From Isoptericola luteus (lineage in GTDB: Bacteria; Actinomycetota; Actinomycetes; Actinomycetales; Cellulomonadaceae), in NCBI RefSeq assembly GCF_020297055.1, contig NZ_JAIXCQ010000006.1:1-64000 (forward strand): a DNA stretch of 64,000 bases, in the 5' to 3' direction. Shown one piece after another: positions 25,469-34,089 of the stretch. Numbering within the stretch: position 1 is the first letter of the stretch; each line of letters begins with the position of its first letter. The position numbers and the translations under genes are program-made. The notes beneath the pieces were generated by a model. The model was given only the letters and a program-made list of their open reading frames with translations, ran no database searches and was not told the DNA's origin.

Positions 25469-26387
25469 GCTGCCCGAGGTCGAGACCGTCCGCGACGGTC
25501 TCGACCGGCTCGCCGTGGGCGCGGTCGTGTCCGACGTCGAGGTGTTCCGCGACTACTCGGTGCGGCGGCACGCCGGAGGGCCGGCAGGGTTCGCGGACGA
25601 GCTGCGCGGGCGGCGCCTCGCCGCCGCCGTGCGCCGTGGCAAGTACCTGTGGCTCCCGCTCGCCGATCAGACCGAGCCGGCTGCAGCGCTGCTCGCGCAC
25701 CTGGGCATGTCGGGCCAGCTCCTGGTGCGCGACCCCGCGGTCGTGGACGACTGGACCCACCCGCACCTGCGCGTGCGGCTGCACCTCGACGGTGCGCCGT
25801 CCGGCGCGCGCTACCTCGACTTCGTCGACCAGCGCACGTTCGGTCACCTGTCGGTCGTCGACCTTGCCCCGACGCCGGACGGTGCGCCCGGCGGCCACGG
25901 CAGCCCGCTCGCCGCGGTGCCGGAGCCTGCCGCGCACATCGGCCGCGACCCGCTGGACCCGGCGTTCGACGTCGACGCGGTGGTCGCGGCGGTCCGCCGT
26001 CGGCGTACGGGGATCAAGCGCGCGCTGCTCGACCAGACGCTGCTGTCCGGCGTGGGGAACATCTACGCCGACGAGGCGCTGTGGCGCGCCCGCCTGCACT
26101 TCGCCCGCGCCACGGACCGGCTCCGCCCGGTCGAGGTCCGCCGGGCGCTCGACGCCGCGACCGAGGTCATGACGGAGTCCCTGGCCCAGGGCGGCACGAG
26201 CTTCGACGCCCTGTACGTCAACGTCAACGGGGAGTCCGGGTACTTCGCCCGCGGCCTGGCCGTGTACGGGCGCGAGGGCGAGCCCTGCCCGCGGTGCGGC
26301 ACGCCGGTGCGGCGCGACGCGTTCATGAACCGCTCGTCGTACACCTGCCCGGTCTGCCAGCCCCGGCCCCGCGCCGGCCGCTGGTGA
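25461..26387 (+). CDS. mutM: Formamidopyrimidine-DNA glycosylase
   Basis: Base-excision repair enzyme that removes 8-oxoguanine and ring-opened purines, with AP lyase activity. After removal of Met, the 308-aa protein begins [13 protein letters not shown], giving the catalytic Pro and Glu. Other landmarks are [10 protein letters not shown], the helix-two-turn-helix [27 protein letters not shown] and a complete C-terminal zinc finger [11 protein letters not shown]...SYTCPVC. GTG 25461 overlaps rnc by 8 nt. Order rpmF-rnc-mutM is the usual actinobacterial one. Confidence 0.95.
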   Translation: MPELPEVETVRDGLDRLAVGAVVSDVEVFRDYSVRRHAGGPAGFADELRGRRLAAAVRRGKYLWLPLADQTEPAAALLAHLGMSGQLLVRDPAVVDDWTHPHLRVRLHLDGAPSGARYLDFVDQRTFGHLSVVDLAPTPDGAPGGHGSPLAAVPEPAAHIGRDPLDPAFDVDAVVAAVRRRRTGIKRALLDQTLLSGVGNIYADEALWRARLHFARATDRLRPVEVRRALDAATEVMTESLAQGGTSFDALYVNVNGESGYFARGLAVYGREGEPCPRCGTPVRRDAFMNRSSYTCPVCQPRPRAGRW

Positions 26388-26396
26388 GGTCGTCCC

Positions 26397-26936
26397 TCAG
26401 CGGCTGAGCGCCCAGTCGGCCAGGGCGTCGACGGCGTCCTCCCTGAGCGCCGGCGATCCGGCGTGCCGCATCGCGTACTCGCCGAGCAGGGTGCGGTAGA
26501 CCACGGCGGCGCGGAGCTCCGGCTGGGGCGCCTCGGCGTCGGTGAGCAGTCGCACGAGGTAGGCGACGCGCACCTCGTCGATCTCCTGCACCACGGTGCG
26601 TGCACGCTCCTCGCGGGCGGCCCAGGCCCGGACCGCGCCGTCGAACCCGCGGTCGGCGTGCGCGAAGGCGAGCCGCACGAGGCGGTGCAGCCGGCGCGCG
26701 GGATCGTCGCCGGCGGCCTGCTCCACCTGCGTGATGACGCCGGCGGTGCCGGCGTCGCGCCAGTACACCAGGAGCGCGCCGAGCAGTGCGGCGCGGTCGG
26801 GGAAGTGCCAGTAGAAGCTGCCCTTCGAGACGCCGAGCTCCTTGGCGAGCGGCTCGACACGGACGGCGTCGACGCCGTCCGCCGCGAGCCGGCGGGCGGC
26901 GGCACGGACCCAGTCGTGGGCGGTGAGCGTGGCCAC
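26397..26936 (-). CDS. TetR family transcriptional regulator
   Basis: 179-aa repressor. The N-terminal HTH reads HDWVRAAARRLAADGVDAVRVEPLAKELGVSKGSFYWHFPDRAALL, a full TetR DNA-binding domain; the C-terminal ligand domain is helical (EEIDEVRVAYLVRLLTD). GTG 26936 lies 6 nt after TATGGT, so the mRNA is leaderless. That -10 box is inside the first of two identical-arm palindromes at 26944-26961 and 26971-26988, which also cover the divergent membrane-protein promoter. This strongly suggests auto-repression plus control of the neighbour. The ligand is unknown. Confidence 0.9.
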   Translation of the reverse strand: MATLTAHDWVRAAARRLAADGVDAVRVEPLAKELGVSKGSFYWHFPDRAALLGALLVYWRDAGTAGVITQVEQAAGDDPARRLHRLVRLAFAHADRGFDGAVRAWAAREERARTVVQEIDEVRVAYLVRLLTDAEAPQPELRAAVVYRTLLGEYAMRHAGSPALREDAVDALADWALSR

Positions 26937-26942
26937 CCGTTG

Positions 26943-26948
26943 ACCATA
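26943..26948 (-). promoter_or_regulatory. -10 element of leaderless TetR gene
   Basis: TATGGT on the minus strand, 6 nt before the GTG whose first base is 26936. It overlaps operator 1. Confidence 0.6.
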
Positions 26949-26961
26949 CGTCACCGTATGG
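26944..26961. promoter_or_regulatory. TetR operator 1
   Basis: CCATACG-TCAC-CGTATGG, a perfect 7+7 palindrome with a 4-bp centre. Same arms as operator 2, 27 bp start to start. It covers the -10 of the tetR gene. Confidence 0.8.
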
Positions 26962-26970
26962 CTACCGTGG

Positions 26971-26988
26971 CCATACGCCACCGTATGG
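26971..26988. promoter_or_regulatory. TetR operator 2
   Basis: CCATACG-CCAC-CGTATGG, a perfect 7+7 palindrome. It runs into the GGAGG ribosome binding site of the divergent membrane-protein gene. Confidence 0.8.
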
Positions 26989-26997
26989 AGGATCTGG

Positions 26998-27762
26998 ATG
27001 TCGACCGCCGCTGCCGTCCCGCTCATCGTCATCGCCGTCACGCACTCCGTCCTGGGGGAGCACGTGATCATCCGGCCCCTGCTCGCCGCACCCGGCTGGA
27101 GTGTGCGGCTCGCCCGCCCCTGGGCGGACCGCCTGCTGCGCGTCATCTGGCACCTGCTCTCCGTCGCCTGGGCCGGCCTCGCCGTGCTCCTGCTCGGGGC
27201 CTCGGTCCCCGTGGTCACCGGCGTGGTCTGCCTGCTGACCGGCGCCGCGATCTTCGCGTGTGCGCCGGGCCACCTGTCCTGGCCCTTCTTCGCCACCGCG
27301 GGGCTCCTCGCGCTGGCGGCGGGCGGGGCCCTCCCCGACGCAGCGCTGTGGGCCGGCGTCGTGCTCGCCGTGGTCACGGCGCTCGTCGCCGCCGGGTTCC
27401 ACGTGGCCTGGGCCGCCGGGTCGCGGGCGGGCGCGACCCGGGTGCTGCCGACACGCCGGGGCACGCACGAACCGACGGTGCGCCCGCCGGTGGTAGCGAC
27501 ACTGGCGGCCGCGGTCGCGTTGTCCGCCTACGTGGGCGTCGTCGTCGCGCTGGTGCTCGGCGCCGCGGGCGCGGGGTGGCGGGTGCTCGGCGTCGTGGTG
27601 CTCGTCGTGCTGCTGGCGCGGGTCGTGGGCGACGGGCGCTACGTGGGAATCCTCAAGCGGGTGCGGGGCACGCGGTTCGCGCACGCGGACGACCGGTGGT
27701 GGACCCCGGCCGTCGGGCTGCTCGCCGCCGGTGCCGCCGCGAGCCTCGCGCTCGCGGCCTGA
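26998..27762 (+). CDS. Membrane protein, N-terminal 4-TM domain fused to DUF3995-like domain
   Basis: 254-aa integral membrane protein with about eight hydrophobic segments. The first half (1-118) begins VTHSVLGEHVIIRPLL and looks like a small four-helix domain. The second half (about 122-254) has FHVAWAAGSRAGATRVLP and VGDGRYVGILKRVRGTRFAHADDRWWTP, the pattern of DUF3995 proteins, which are usually separate. Function is unknown. ATG 26998 has GGAGG upstream. It is divergent from the TetR gene, shares its operators and is therefore its likely target. Confidence 0.78.
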   Translation: MSTAAAVPLIVIAVTHSVLGEHVIIRPLLAAPGWSVRLARPWADRLLRVIWHLLSVAWAGLAVLLLGASVPVVTGVVCLLTGAAIFACAPGHLSWPFFATAGLLALAAGGALPDAALWAGVVLAVVTALVAAGFHVAWAAGSRAGATRVLPTRRGTHEPTVRPPVVATLAAAVALSAYVGVVVALVLGAAGAGWRVLGVVVLVVLLARVVGDGRYVGILKRVRGTRFAHADDRWWTPAVGLLAAGAAASLALAA

Positions 27763-27832
27763 GCCCGAGCCCGCCTCGACCTGCGGCGCCGACAGCCTCC
27801 GGCGGCGTGGAGCGTGGTCGCCCCAGGCCCGA

Positions 27833-28777
27833 TCACCGAGGGACGACGTTGCGCAGCCCGACCGCGCCGTCGGCCAGCCAGGCCCGCAGCTGCTCGGCGA
27901 CGAACGCCGCCGCGCCCTGCGGGCGCCCGCCGGCGACGTGCGGGGTGAGGATCAGGTGCGGCGCCTCCCACAGGGGCGAGCCGGTGGGCAGCGGCTCGGT
28001 CTCGGTGACGTCCAGCGCGGCACCGGCGATCGTCCCGTCGCGCAGAGCGGCGACGAGCGCCTCCTCGTCGACGGTGGCGCCGCGCCCGGCGTTGACGAAC
28101 CGGGCGTGGGAGGGCAGCAGGCCGAGCGTCGGTGCGTCGAGCACGTGCCGGGTGTCCGGTGTCGCGGGCAGCAGGGAGATCAGCACGTCCGTCGTGGGCA
28201 GGATCTCGTCGATGGACGACGCGGCCACCACGGGGAACCCGTAGCGCTCGCCCGCCGACGACGCCACGCCCGTCACCTGCGCGCCGAGCGCGGCGAGCTG
28301 GGGTGCCAGGACCGCGGCGATCGACCCGAAGCCCCACACGGTGACACGGGCGCCGTGCAGCGTGAACAGGGCCTCGTCGCGAGCCTGCTCGCGGCCCAGC
28401 TCGCGGTCCCACGTGTGGTCGTGCTGGGCGGCGAGCGTCCGGTCGAGCCGGCGCACCGACGCGAGCACGAGGGCGAGCGTGTGCTCGGCGACGGGCGTGT
28501 CGTGCAGGGAGCGGCCCGAGGAGATCACGACGCCGGGCGCGAACCCGGCGGCCAGCGCCTGGTCCGGCCCGGCGTTCAGCGTCTGCACCCAGCGCAGCCG
28601 GGTCAGCCTGCGGGCGGCGTCGTCCAGCACCCGCTGCGGGCTCGACCAGGTGACCAGCGCCTCGGCGTCGACGTGCTCGGCCGGGATCTCGTCGCGCATC
28701 ACGTAGCCGGCCACCTCGACCCCCTCGACGTCGATCGTGAGGTCGAAGGGCACGTTGCTGGGCACGAGGATCTTCAC
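27833..28777 (-). CDS. D-isomer-specific 2-hydroxyacid dehydrogenase family protein
   Basis: 314-aa NAD(P)-dependent oxidoreductase. The Rossmann motif is TVWGFGSIAAVLAPQLAALGAQVTGV (G-F-G-S-I), with RSLHDTPVAEHTLAL before it. The catalytic region has LPATPDTRHVLD, FVNAGRGATVDEEALVAAL (active-site Arg) and LILTPHVAGG (active-site His, in the place of the usual His-x-Gly). The substrate is unknown (2-oxo or 2-hydroxyacid). GTG 28777 lies 8 nt after TAGCGT. It is divergent from the FAD oxidoreductase gene, 42 bp apart. Confidence 0.87.
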   Translation of the reverse strand: MKILVPSNVPFDLTIDVEGVEVAGYVMRDEIPAEHVDAEALVTWSSPQRVLDDAARRLTRLRWVQTLNAGPDQALAAGFAPGVVISSGRSLHDTPVAEHTLALVLASVRRLDRTLAAQHDHTWDRELGREQARDEALFTLHGARVTVWGFGSIAAVLAPQLAALGAQVTGVASSAGERYGFPVVAASSIDEILPTTDVLISLLPATPDTRHVLDAPTLGLLPSHARFVNAGRGATVDEEALVAALRDGTIAGAALDVTETEPLPTGSPLWEAPHLILTPHVAGGRPQGAAAFVAEQLRAWLADGAVGLRNVVPR

Positions 28778-28785
28778 GCCTCGGG

Positions 28786-28791
28786 ACGCTA
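28786..28791 (-). promoter_or_regulatory. -10 element of leaderless hydroxyacid dehydrogenase gene
   Basis: TAGCGT on the minus strand, 8 nt before the GTG whose first base is 28777. Confidence 0.55.
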
Positions 28792-28819
28792 CCAGCCGGT
28801 CATGCGGCAGCATGGGCCC

Positions 28820-30445
28820 ATGACGACGACGTCACGGACGACTCCCGTGCTCGCCCGGTACGACGCCGTGGTGGTGGGCGGCGGCCACAACGGGCTCACG
28901 GCGGCGGCCTACCTCGCCCGGGCGGGCCGCAGCGTGCTCGTGCTGGAGCGCCTGGACCACACCGGCGGGGCGGCCGTGTCCGCCCGGGCGTTCGACGGGG
29001 TCGACGCGCTGCTGTCGCGCTACTCCTACCTGGTCTCGCTCCTGCCCCGCCAGGTGATCGACGAGCTGGGCCTGGCGATCACGCTGCGCCGCCGCCGCTA
29101 CTCCTCGTACACGCCCGTGGGCGACGCGGGGCTGCTCGTCGACACCGGGTCGGCCGCCGCGACGGCGGCCTCGTTCGCCGCCGTCGGCGCGGGCGCGGCC
29201 GACCACGACGCGTGGCGCCGCTTCTACGGCGCGACCGGACGCCTCGCCCGGCGGCTGTTCCCGACGGTGACCGCGCCGCTGCTGTCCCGGGCCGAGGCCC
29301 GCGCCCTGGTCGACGACGACGAGACCTGGCGCGCCGTCGTCGAGCGCCCGCTCGGCGAGACGCTTCGCGCGGCGTTCGCCCACGACGTGGTGCGCGGCGT
29401 CGCCGCCACCGACGGGCTCATCGGCACGTTCGCGGACCTCGACGACGCGGACCTGCGGCAGAACCGCTGCTTCCTGTACCACGTGGTCGGCGGGGGGACG
29501 GGGGACTGGGACGTTCCGGTCGGCGGCATGGGCGCCGTGACCGGTGCCCTGCGGGACGCGGCGCTCGCGGCGGGCGCGGAGATCGTCACGCGGGCGGACG
29601 TCACCGCCGTCGAGCCGGGCGGCGGCGACCGCGAGGCCGAGGTGACGTGGACCGACGACGACGGCCGGGCGAGGGCCGTCGCGGCCGGGGCGGTGCTGTC
29701 CGGGGCAGCACCGGCGACCTTGGACCGGTTGCTCGGCGCGGCCGGTGCCGCGCCGAGCGGACGGGCCACGGATCAGGCGCCCGAGGGCGCTCAGCTCAAG
29801 GTCAACGTGCTGCTGCGCCGGCTGCCACGGCTGCGCGACGGCGTGGACCCGGTCGCCGCCTTCAGCGGCACGTTCCACGTGAACGAGTCGTTCGACCAGC
29901 TCCAGGCCGCCCACGCCCAGGCCGCCGGCGGGCGGGTCCCCGACCTGCCGCCGTGCGAGATCTACTGCCACTCCCTGACGGACCCGTCCGTCCTGGGTCC
30001 CGAGCTGCGGGCGGCGGGGGCACAGACGCTCACGCTCTTCGGCCTGCACATGCCCGCGCGGCTGTTCCGCACCGACCCCGACGGCGCCCGCGACCGGGCG
30101 CTCGCGGCCACGCTCGCGTCCCTCGACTCCGTGCTGGCCGAGCCGGTCGCCGACGTGCTGCTGCACGACGCCGACGGGCGGCCGTGCCTCGAGGCGCGGA
30201 CGCCCGTCGACCTGGAGGGCGACGTCGGCCTGCCGGGCGGCAACATCTTCCACCGCGACCTGTCGTGGCCGTGGGCGGACGACGGCGGCCACGCGGAGCG
30301 CGAGGACGGCCTCGACGCCCCGGGGTCGTGGGGCGTCGAGACCGTGCACCCGCGCGTCCTCGTGGCGGGGGCCGGGGCCCGCCGCGGTGGGGGAGTGAGC
30401 GGCATCCCCGGTCGCGCGGCGGCGATGGCGACGTTGGGGACCTGA
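28820..30445 (+). CDS. Phytoene dehydrogenase-like FAD-dependent oxidoreductase
   Basis: 541-aa flavoprotein. The N-terminal dinucleotide-binding motif is YDAVVVGGGHNGLTAAAYLARAG followed by VLVLERLDHTGGAAVS, the phytoene desaturase/PYROXD2 type. The middle contains the YHVVGGGTGDWDVPVGGMGAVTGAL block and the end VAGAGARRGGGVSGIPGRAAA, which binds FAD. No other carotenoid genes are nearby, so a carotenoid substrate is unlikely to be provable here. ATG 28820 is the first good start; ATG 28802 (six residues longer) is possible. No clear Shine-Dalgarno is seen. Confidence 0.85.
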   Translation: MTTTSRTTPVLARYDAVVVGGGHNGLTAAAYLARAGRSVLVLERLDHTGGAAVSARAFDGVDALLSRYSYLVSLLPRQVIDELGLAITLRRRRYSSYTPVGDAGLLVDTGSAAATAASFAAVGAGAADHDAWRRFYGATGRLARRLFPTVTAPLLSRAEARALVDDDETWRAVVERPLGETLRAAFAHDVVRGVAATDGLIGTFADLDDADLRQNRCFLYHVVGGGTGDWDVPVGGMGAVTGALRDAALAAGAEIVTRADVTAVEPGGGDREAEVTWTDDDGRARAVAAGAVLSGAAPATLDRLLGAAGAAPSGRATDQAPEGAQLKVNVLLRRLPRLRDGVDPVAAFSGTFHVNESFDQLQAAHAQAAGGRVPDLPPCEIYCHSLTDPSVLGPELRAAGAQTLTLFGLHMPARLFRTDPDGARDRALAATLASLDSVLAEPVADVLLHDADGRPCLEARTPVDLEGDVGLPGGNIFHRDLSWPWADDGGHAEREDGLDAPGSWGVETVHPRVLVAGAGARRGGGVSGIPGRAAAMATLGT

Positions 30446-30488
30446 CGACCGGCGCGCCTGGCCGGCCCGGGCGGGCCCGGCGCCTCGG

Positions 30489-31295
30489 TCAGCGGATCTC
30501 CACCCGCAGCAGGCGCCGCATGCCGAGCACGAGCGGCACCACCAGCCAGAGCACGGCCGTGGTGCCGAGCTGGGCCCACTGCTCGCCGGTCATGGTCCCG
30601 GCGAAGAGGCTGAGCTGGCCGTGGGTGAGGTCCACCCACGGCGCGACGTCGCCGTACCACTCCTGGGCGCCGGCCAGCATGCTGGAGAGCGTCGGGACCA
30701 CGAGCGCGAACACGAAGTAGCCCACCAGCGCGGCGGGGGAGCTGCGCAGCACCACCGCGAGGGTGAACGCCGCCGCCATCCCGATCGCCTGGAACAGGGT
30801 GAGGAACAGGTGCTCGGCGGCCGACACGTCCCACACCGGGTCGATCCCGGCGACGGCGGCCGCCGCGACGTTGCCCGCCGCGGACAGCGCGAAGCACAGC
30901 GCCATCGCGGCCAGGACCACCCCGGCGGCGCACGCGGCCTTGGCGCCGATGACGCGACCCCGGCGGGGCACGAAAGCGAACGTCGTCAGTCCGCCCCGCT
31001 GGCTCCACTCACCGGTCACGGAGAGCAGGCCCACCATCGGGATCATGAGCGACCATGGGTAGCCGATCGTGTTGACGAACATGGCGTACGTGATGTCGCC
31101 GGTGGGCTGGAACGCGATGACCATGGGCACGGCGGCGAGCGCCACGATGCCGATGCTGGCCAGCAGCCAGAAGCTGGACCTGGTGTCGAACATCTTGCGC
31201 AGCTCGACCCCGACCAGCCGGCGGAAGGGGACGGGCGCGGTGCGGCGGGGCACCACGACGGCGCGGAGGGTGGCGGTGGCGGCGACGGTGGTCAT
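30489..31295 (-). CDS. ABC-2 type transporter permease
   Basis: 268-aa membrane protein with six hydrophobic segments. The N-terminal cytosolic part VELRKMFDTRSSFWLLASIG is typical of ABC-2 permeases, and the last helices read YFVFALVVPTLSSMLAGAQEW. It overlaps the ATPase gene by 4 nt (ATGA) and forms an exporter with it. The cargo is unknown; this type often exports peptides, antibiotics or lipids. Confidence 0.87.
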   Translation of the reverse strand: MTTVAATATLRAVVVPRRTAPVPFRRLVGVELRKMFDTRSSFWLLASIGIVALAAVPMVIAFQPTGDITYAMFVNTIGYPWSLMIPMVGLLSVTGEWSQRGGLTTFAFVPRRGRVIGAKAACAAGVVLAAMALCFALSAAGNVAAAAVAGIDPVWDVSAAEHLFLTLFQAIGMAAAFTLAVVLRSSPAALVGYFVFALVVPTLSSMLAGAQEWYGDVAPWVDLTHGQLSLFAGTMTGEQWAQLGTTAVLWLVVPLVLGMRRLLRVEIR

Positions 31296-32215
31296 GCGGA
31301 GGCTCCGGTCGGGATGGGCGCGGACCCGACGGCCTCGCGCGCGGTGGCGGCGGTGAGCTCGAGGAACATGTCCTCCAGGCCGGCACCGTCGGCGGTGCGC
31401 AGCTCGGTGACGGCGAGACCGGCGCCGAACGCCAAGCGTCCGGCGGTGCCGGGGCCGGCGTCGGTGAGGACGGCGTCGCCGGACGGCGTGACGTGGTGCC
31501 CGGCGCCGGCGAGCGCGGCGCCGAGGGCGACGACGTCGTCCGCACGCACCAGCGTCCGGGCGCCGGCCAGCAGGTCCGTCGTGGGTCCTTGGGCGACGAC
31601 GCGCCCGGAGCCGATCATGACGATGTCGTCGGCGATCATCTCCACCTCGGCGAGCAGGTGGCTGGACAGCAGCACCGTGCCACCGTCGTCGGCGAAGCCG
31701 CGCAGCAGGTCGCGCATCCACCTGATGCCGGCGGGGTCGAGCCCGTTGGCGGGCTCGTCGAGCACGAGGACGCGCGGGTCCCCGAGCAGCGCGGTGGCGA
31801 TCCCCAGGCGCTGGCGCATGCCGAGGGAGTAGTCGCGCACACGACGCCGGGACTCGGCGCGGGTGAGGCCGACGAGCTCGAGCGACTCGTCGACGCGGGC
31901 GGCGGGCAGGCCCATGGTGCGCTGGGCGAGCACGAGGGTCTCGCGCCCGGTGCGGCCGCCGTGCTGGGCGGAGGCGTCCAGCAGGACGCCGATCTCGAGC
32001 CCGGGGTTCGGCAGGTCGGCGTACCGGTGGCCGAGCACGGTGGCACTGCCCGACGTCGCCGTGGCGAGTCCTGCGAGGATCCGCAGGGTGGTCGACTTCC
32101 CGGCACCGTTGGGCCCGAGGAAGCCGGTGACGCGGCCGGGGGACGCTGTGAACGACACATCGTCCACGGCCGCGAGCCGGCCGTAGCGCTTCGTCAAGGA
32201 CGTGATGGTGATCAT
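31292..32215 (-). CDS. ABC transporter ATP-binding protein
   Basis: 307-aa ATPase of the drug/bacitracin exporter class. Walker A is GFLGPNGAGKSTTL (about 31-44), the ABC signature YSLGMRQRLGIATALL and Walker B VLVLDEPANGLDP; the H-loop is in LLSSHLL. A C-terminal domain of about 90 residues follows, typical of ABC-2 partners. ATG 32215 lies 7 nt after TAGCGT. The gene is first in a two-gene operon with the permease. It is separate from the cyd operon: 131 nt and its own -10 lie between. Confidence 0.9.
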   Translation of the reverse strand: MITITSLTKRYGRLAAVDDVSFTASPGRVTGFLGPNGAGKSTTLRILAGLATATSGSATVLGHRYADLPNPGLEIGVLLDASAQHGGRTGRETLVLAQRTMGLPAARVDESLELVGLTRAESRRRVRDYSLGMRQRLGIATALLGDPRVLVLDEPANGLDPAGIRWMRDLLRGFADDGGTVLLSSHLLAEVEMIADDIVMIGSGRVVAQGPTTDLLAGARTLVRADDVVALGAALAGAGHHVTPSGDAVLTDAGPGTAGRLAFGAGLAVTELRTADGAGLEDMFLELTAATAREAVGSAPIPTGASA

Positions 32216-32222
32216 GGCCACG

Positions 32223-32228
32223 ACGCTA
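32223..32228 (-). promoter_or_regulatory. -10 element of leaderless ABC exporter operon
   Basis: TAGCGT on the minus strand, 7 nt before the ATG whose first base is 32215. Confidence 0.55.
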
Positions 32229-32346
32229 GGCCGACGGGTACGACCCCCGGATCGGGCATCGCCCCGGTCGTGACCCTGAACGCCGACCCTGAGCCGCTCC
32301 GGGGGATGTCCCTGGACTCCCGGACTCCCGGACCCCCGGACCCCGG

Positions 32347-34089
32347 TCAGCCGACCGGGGGCGGTGCGGCCGGGCGCGGCGCGGTCGCGGCCTCCTGCGC
32401 CAGGGACCACGCGTACCCGGCGTCGTCGCGCAGCAGCTCGTCGTGGGTGCCGCGGGCGACGACGCGGGCGGGCCCGCCCGCCGCGGGGGCCGGTGCGCCG
32501 AGCACCAGGACCTCGTCGGCCACACCGAGCGGGGTGAGGCGGTGCGAGGCGACGACGACGGCGCTCCCGGTGTCCCGCGCGTGCGCCGCGAGCGTGTCCA
32601 GCAGGGCGTCGGCGGTGACGGCGTCGAGGTGCTCGGCGGGCTCGTCGACCAGGAGCACCCGCGCCGGTGCGAGGAGGGCGCGGGCGACGAGGAGACGCCG
32701 GCGCTCGCCGCCGGAGACGTCCGCGCCGTCGGGGCCGAGCATGGAGTCCAGGTCCCGGGGGAGCGCGTCCAGCCAGTCCGTCAGACCCACGGCCGCCAGT
32801 GCCCTGCGGGCGTCGGTCTCGGTGACGTCGGGCCGCGCCACCCGCAGGTTCTCCAGCACCGTGGTGCCGAAGAGGTGGCCGTCCTCGGCGGCGAACAGCG
32901 CGTCCTCGGCCCGCACCTCGCCGGCGAGGGACGGCACCAGGCCGGCAGCCGTGAGCAGGAGCGTGGTCTTGCCGACGCCGGACGGTCCCGCCAGCGCGAC
33001 GACCGATCCGGGCCGCAGGGTGAGGTCCACGCCGGCCACGACCGCACGGTCGTCCCAGCCCGCGGCGACGTCGTCCAGGGTGAGGAGGGTGCCGTCGGCC
33101 GGCCGGCCGGGGGTGCGGGGGCGCTCCTCGCGGTCGGGCAGCAGGGCGACCAGCCGGCGCGCCGCCTCCCGCGAGCGTCGCAGCTGCACGGCCGCGGCGG
33201 GCAGCGTCGAGGTCGCCTCGAACACGGCGAGCGGCGTGAGCACGACGACGGCGAGCTCGACCGGGGCGAGCGTCCCGGCCGCGACGGCGGGCAGGCCGAG
33301 CAGCAAGGAGCAGATCACGGCGAGGGTCTGCGCGCCCGCGTCGATCGCGGCGGACACCCCCGAGATCCGCGCGCCGTCGTGCGTCGAGCGGGTGAGGCGG
33401 GCGTCCGCGGCGCGCAGGGCGGTCAGCCGGGCGCCGAGCCGCCCCGCGACGCGCAGCTGCTGGCCGTCGTCGAGCAGCTCGAGGGAACGGCCGGTGACCT
33501 CCGCACGTGCCTCGGCGCCGCGGCGCTCGACCGAGACTGCCGCCCGCGACGCGAGCCACGGGGCGAGCACGCCGGTCAGGAGCAGGCAACCGAGCAGGGT
33601 GAGCCCGGCGGCGGGCAGGAAGACGCCGACCAGGACGACCGAGCCGATGCCGAGGCACACCGCGACGCCCGCCGGGATCAGCGCGCGCACGACGACGTCG
33701 CCGACGTCGTCGACGTCCGCGCCGACGCGGGCGAGCAGGTCGCCGCGGCGCAGCGCGACGACGCGGCTCACCGGGCCGCGGGCCAGCGCGTCGTAGAGGT
33801 TGGCGCGCAGGGCGGCCATCCCGCGCAGCGCGACGTCGTGGGAGGCGAGCCGCTCCAGGTAGCGCCACACGCCGCGGCCGGTGCCGAACGCGCGCACGCC
33901 CACCGTCGCCACGGACAGCTGCAGCACGGGCGGCATCTGCGAGGCGCGGGCGATGAGCCACGCGGCCGTGGCGGCCAGGCCCACGGAGAAGCCGAGGGCG
34001 AGGGTGCCGAGCAGCACCGCGCGAGCCACCCGCGACCAGCGCACCTCGAGCATGGGCAGCACGCGCCGGAGCGGGTCTGCGGCGCTCAT
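32347..34089 (-). CDS. cydC: Thiol reductant ABC exporter, CydC subunit
   Basis: 580-aa half-transporter: six transmembrane segments (about 20-320), then an ATPase domain with Walker A LAGPSGVGKTTLL (about 377-389), signature VSGGERRRLLVARALL, Walker B VLLVDEPAEHLD and switch His in VVASHR. In E. coli CydDC exports glutathione/cysteine and is needed to assemble cytochrome bd. ATG 34089 overlaps the cydD stop by 4 nt. It is the last gene of cydABDC. Confidence 0.92.
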   Translation of the reverse strand: MSAADPLRRVLPMLEVRWSRVARAVLLGTLALGFSVGLAATAAWLIARASQMPPVLQLSVATVGVRAFGTGRGVWRYLERLASHDVALRGMAALRANLYDALARGPVSRVVALRRGDLLARVGADVDDVGDVVVRALIPAGVAVCLGIGSVVLVGVFLPAAGLTLLGCLLLTGVLAPWLASRAAVSVERRGAEARAEVTGRSLELLDDGQQLRVAGRLGARLTALRAADARLTRSTHDGARISGVSAAIDAGAQTLAVICSLLLGLPAVAAGTLAPVELAVVVLTPLAVFEATSTLPAAAVQLRRSREAARRLVALLPDREERPRTPGRPADGTLLTLDDVAAGWDDRAVVAGVDLTLRPGSVVALAGPSGVGKTTLLLTAAGLVPSLAGEVRAEDALFAAEDGHLFGTTVLENLRVARPDVTETDARRALAAVGLTDWLDALPRDLDSMLGPDGADVSGGERRRLLVARALLAPARVLLVDEPAEHLDAVTADALLDTLAAHARDTGSAVVVASHRLTPLGVADEVLVLGAPAPAAGGPARVVARGTHDELLRDDAGYAWSLAQEAATAPRPAAPPPVG

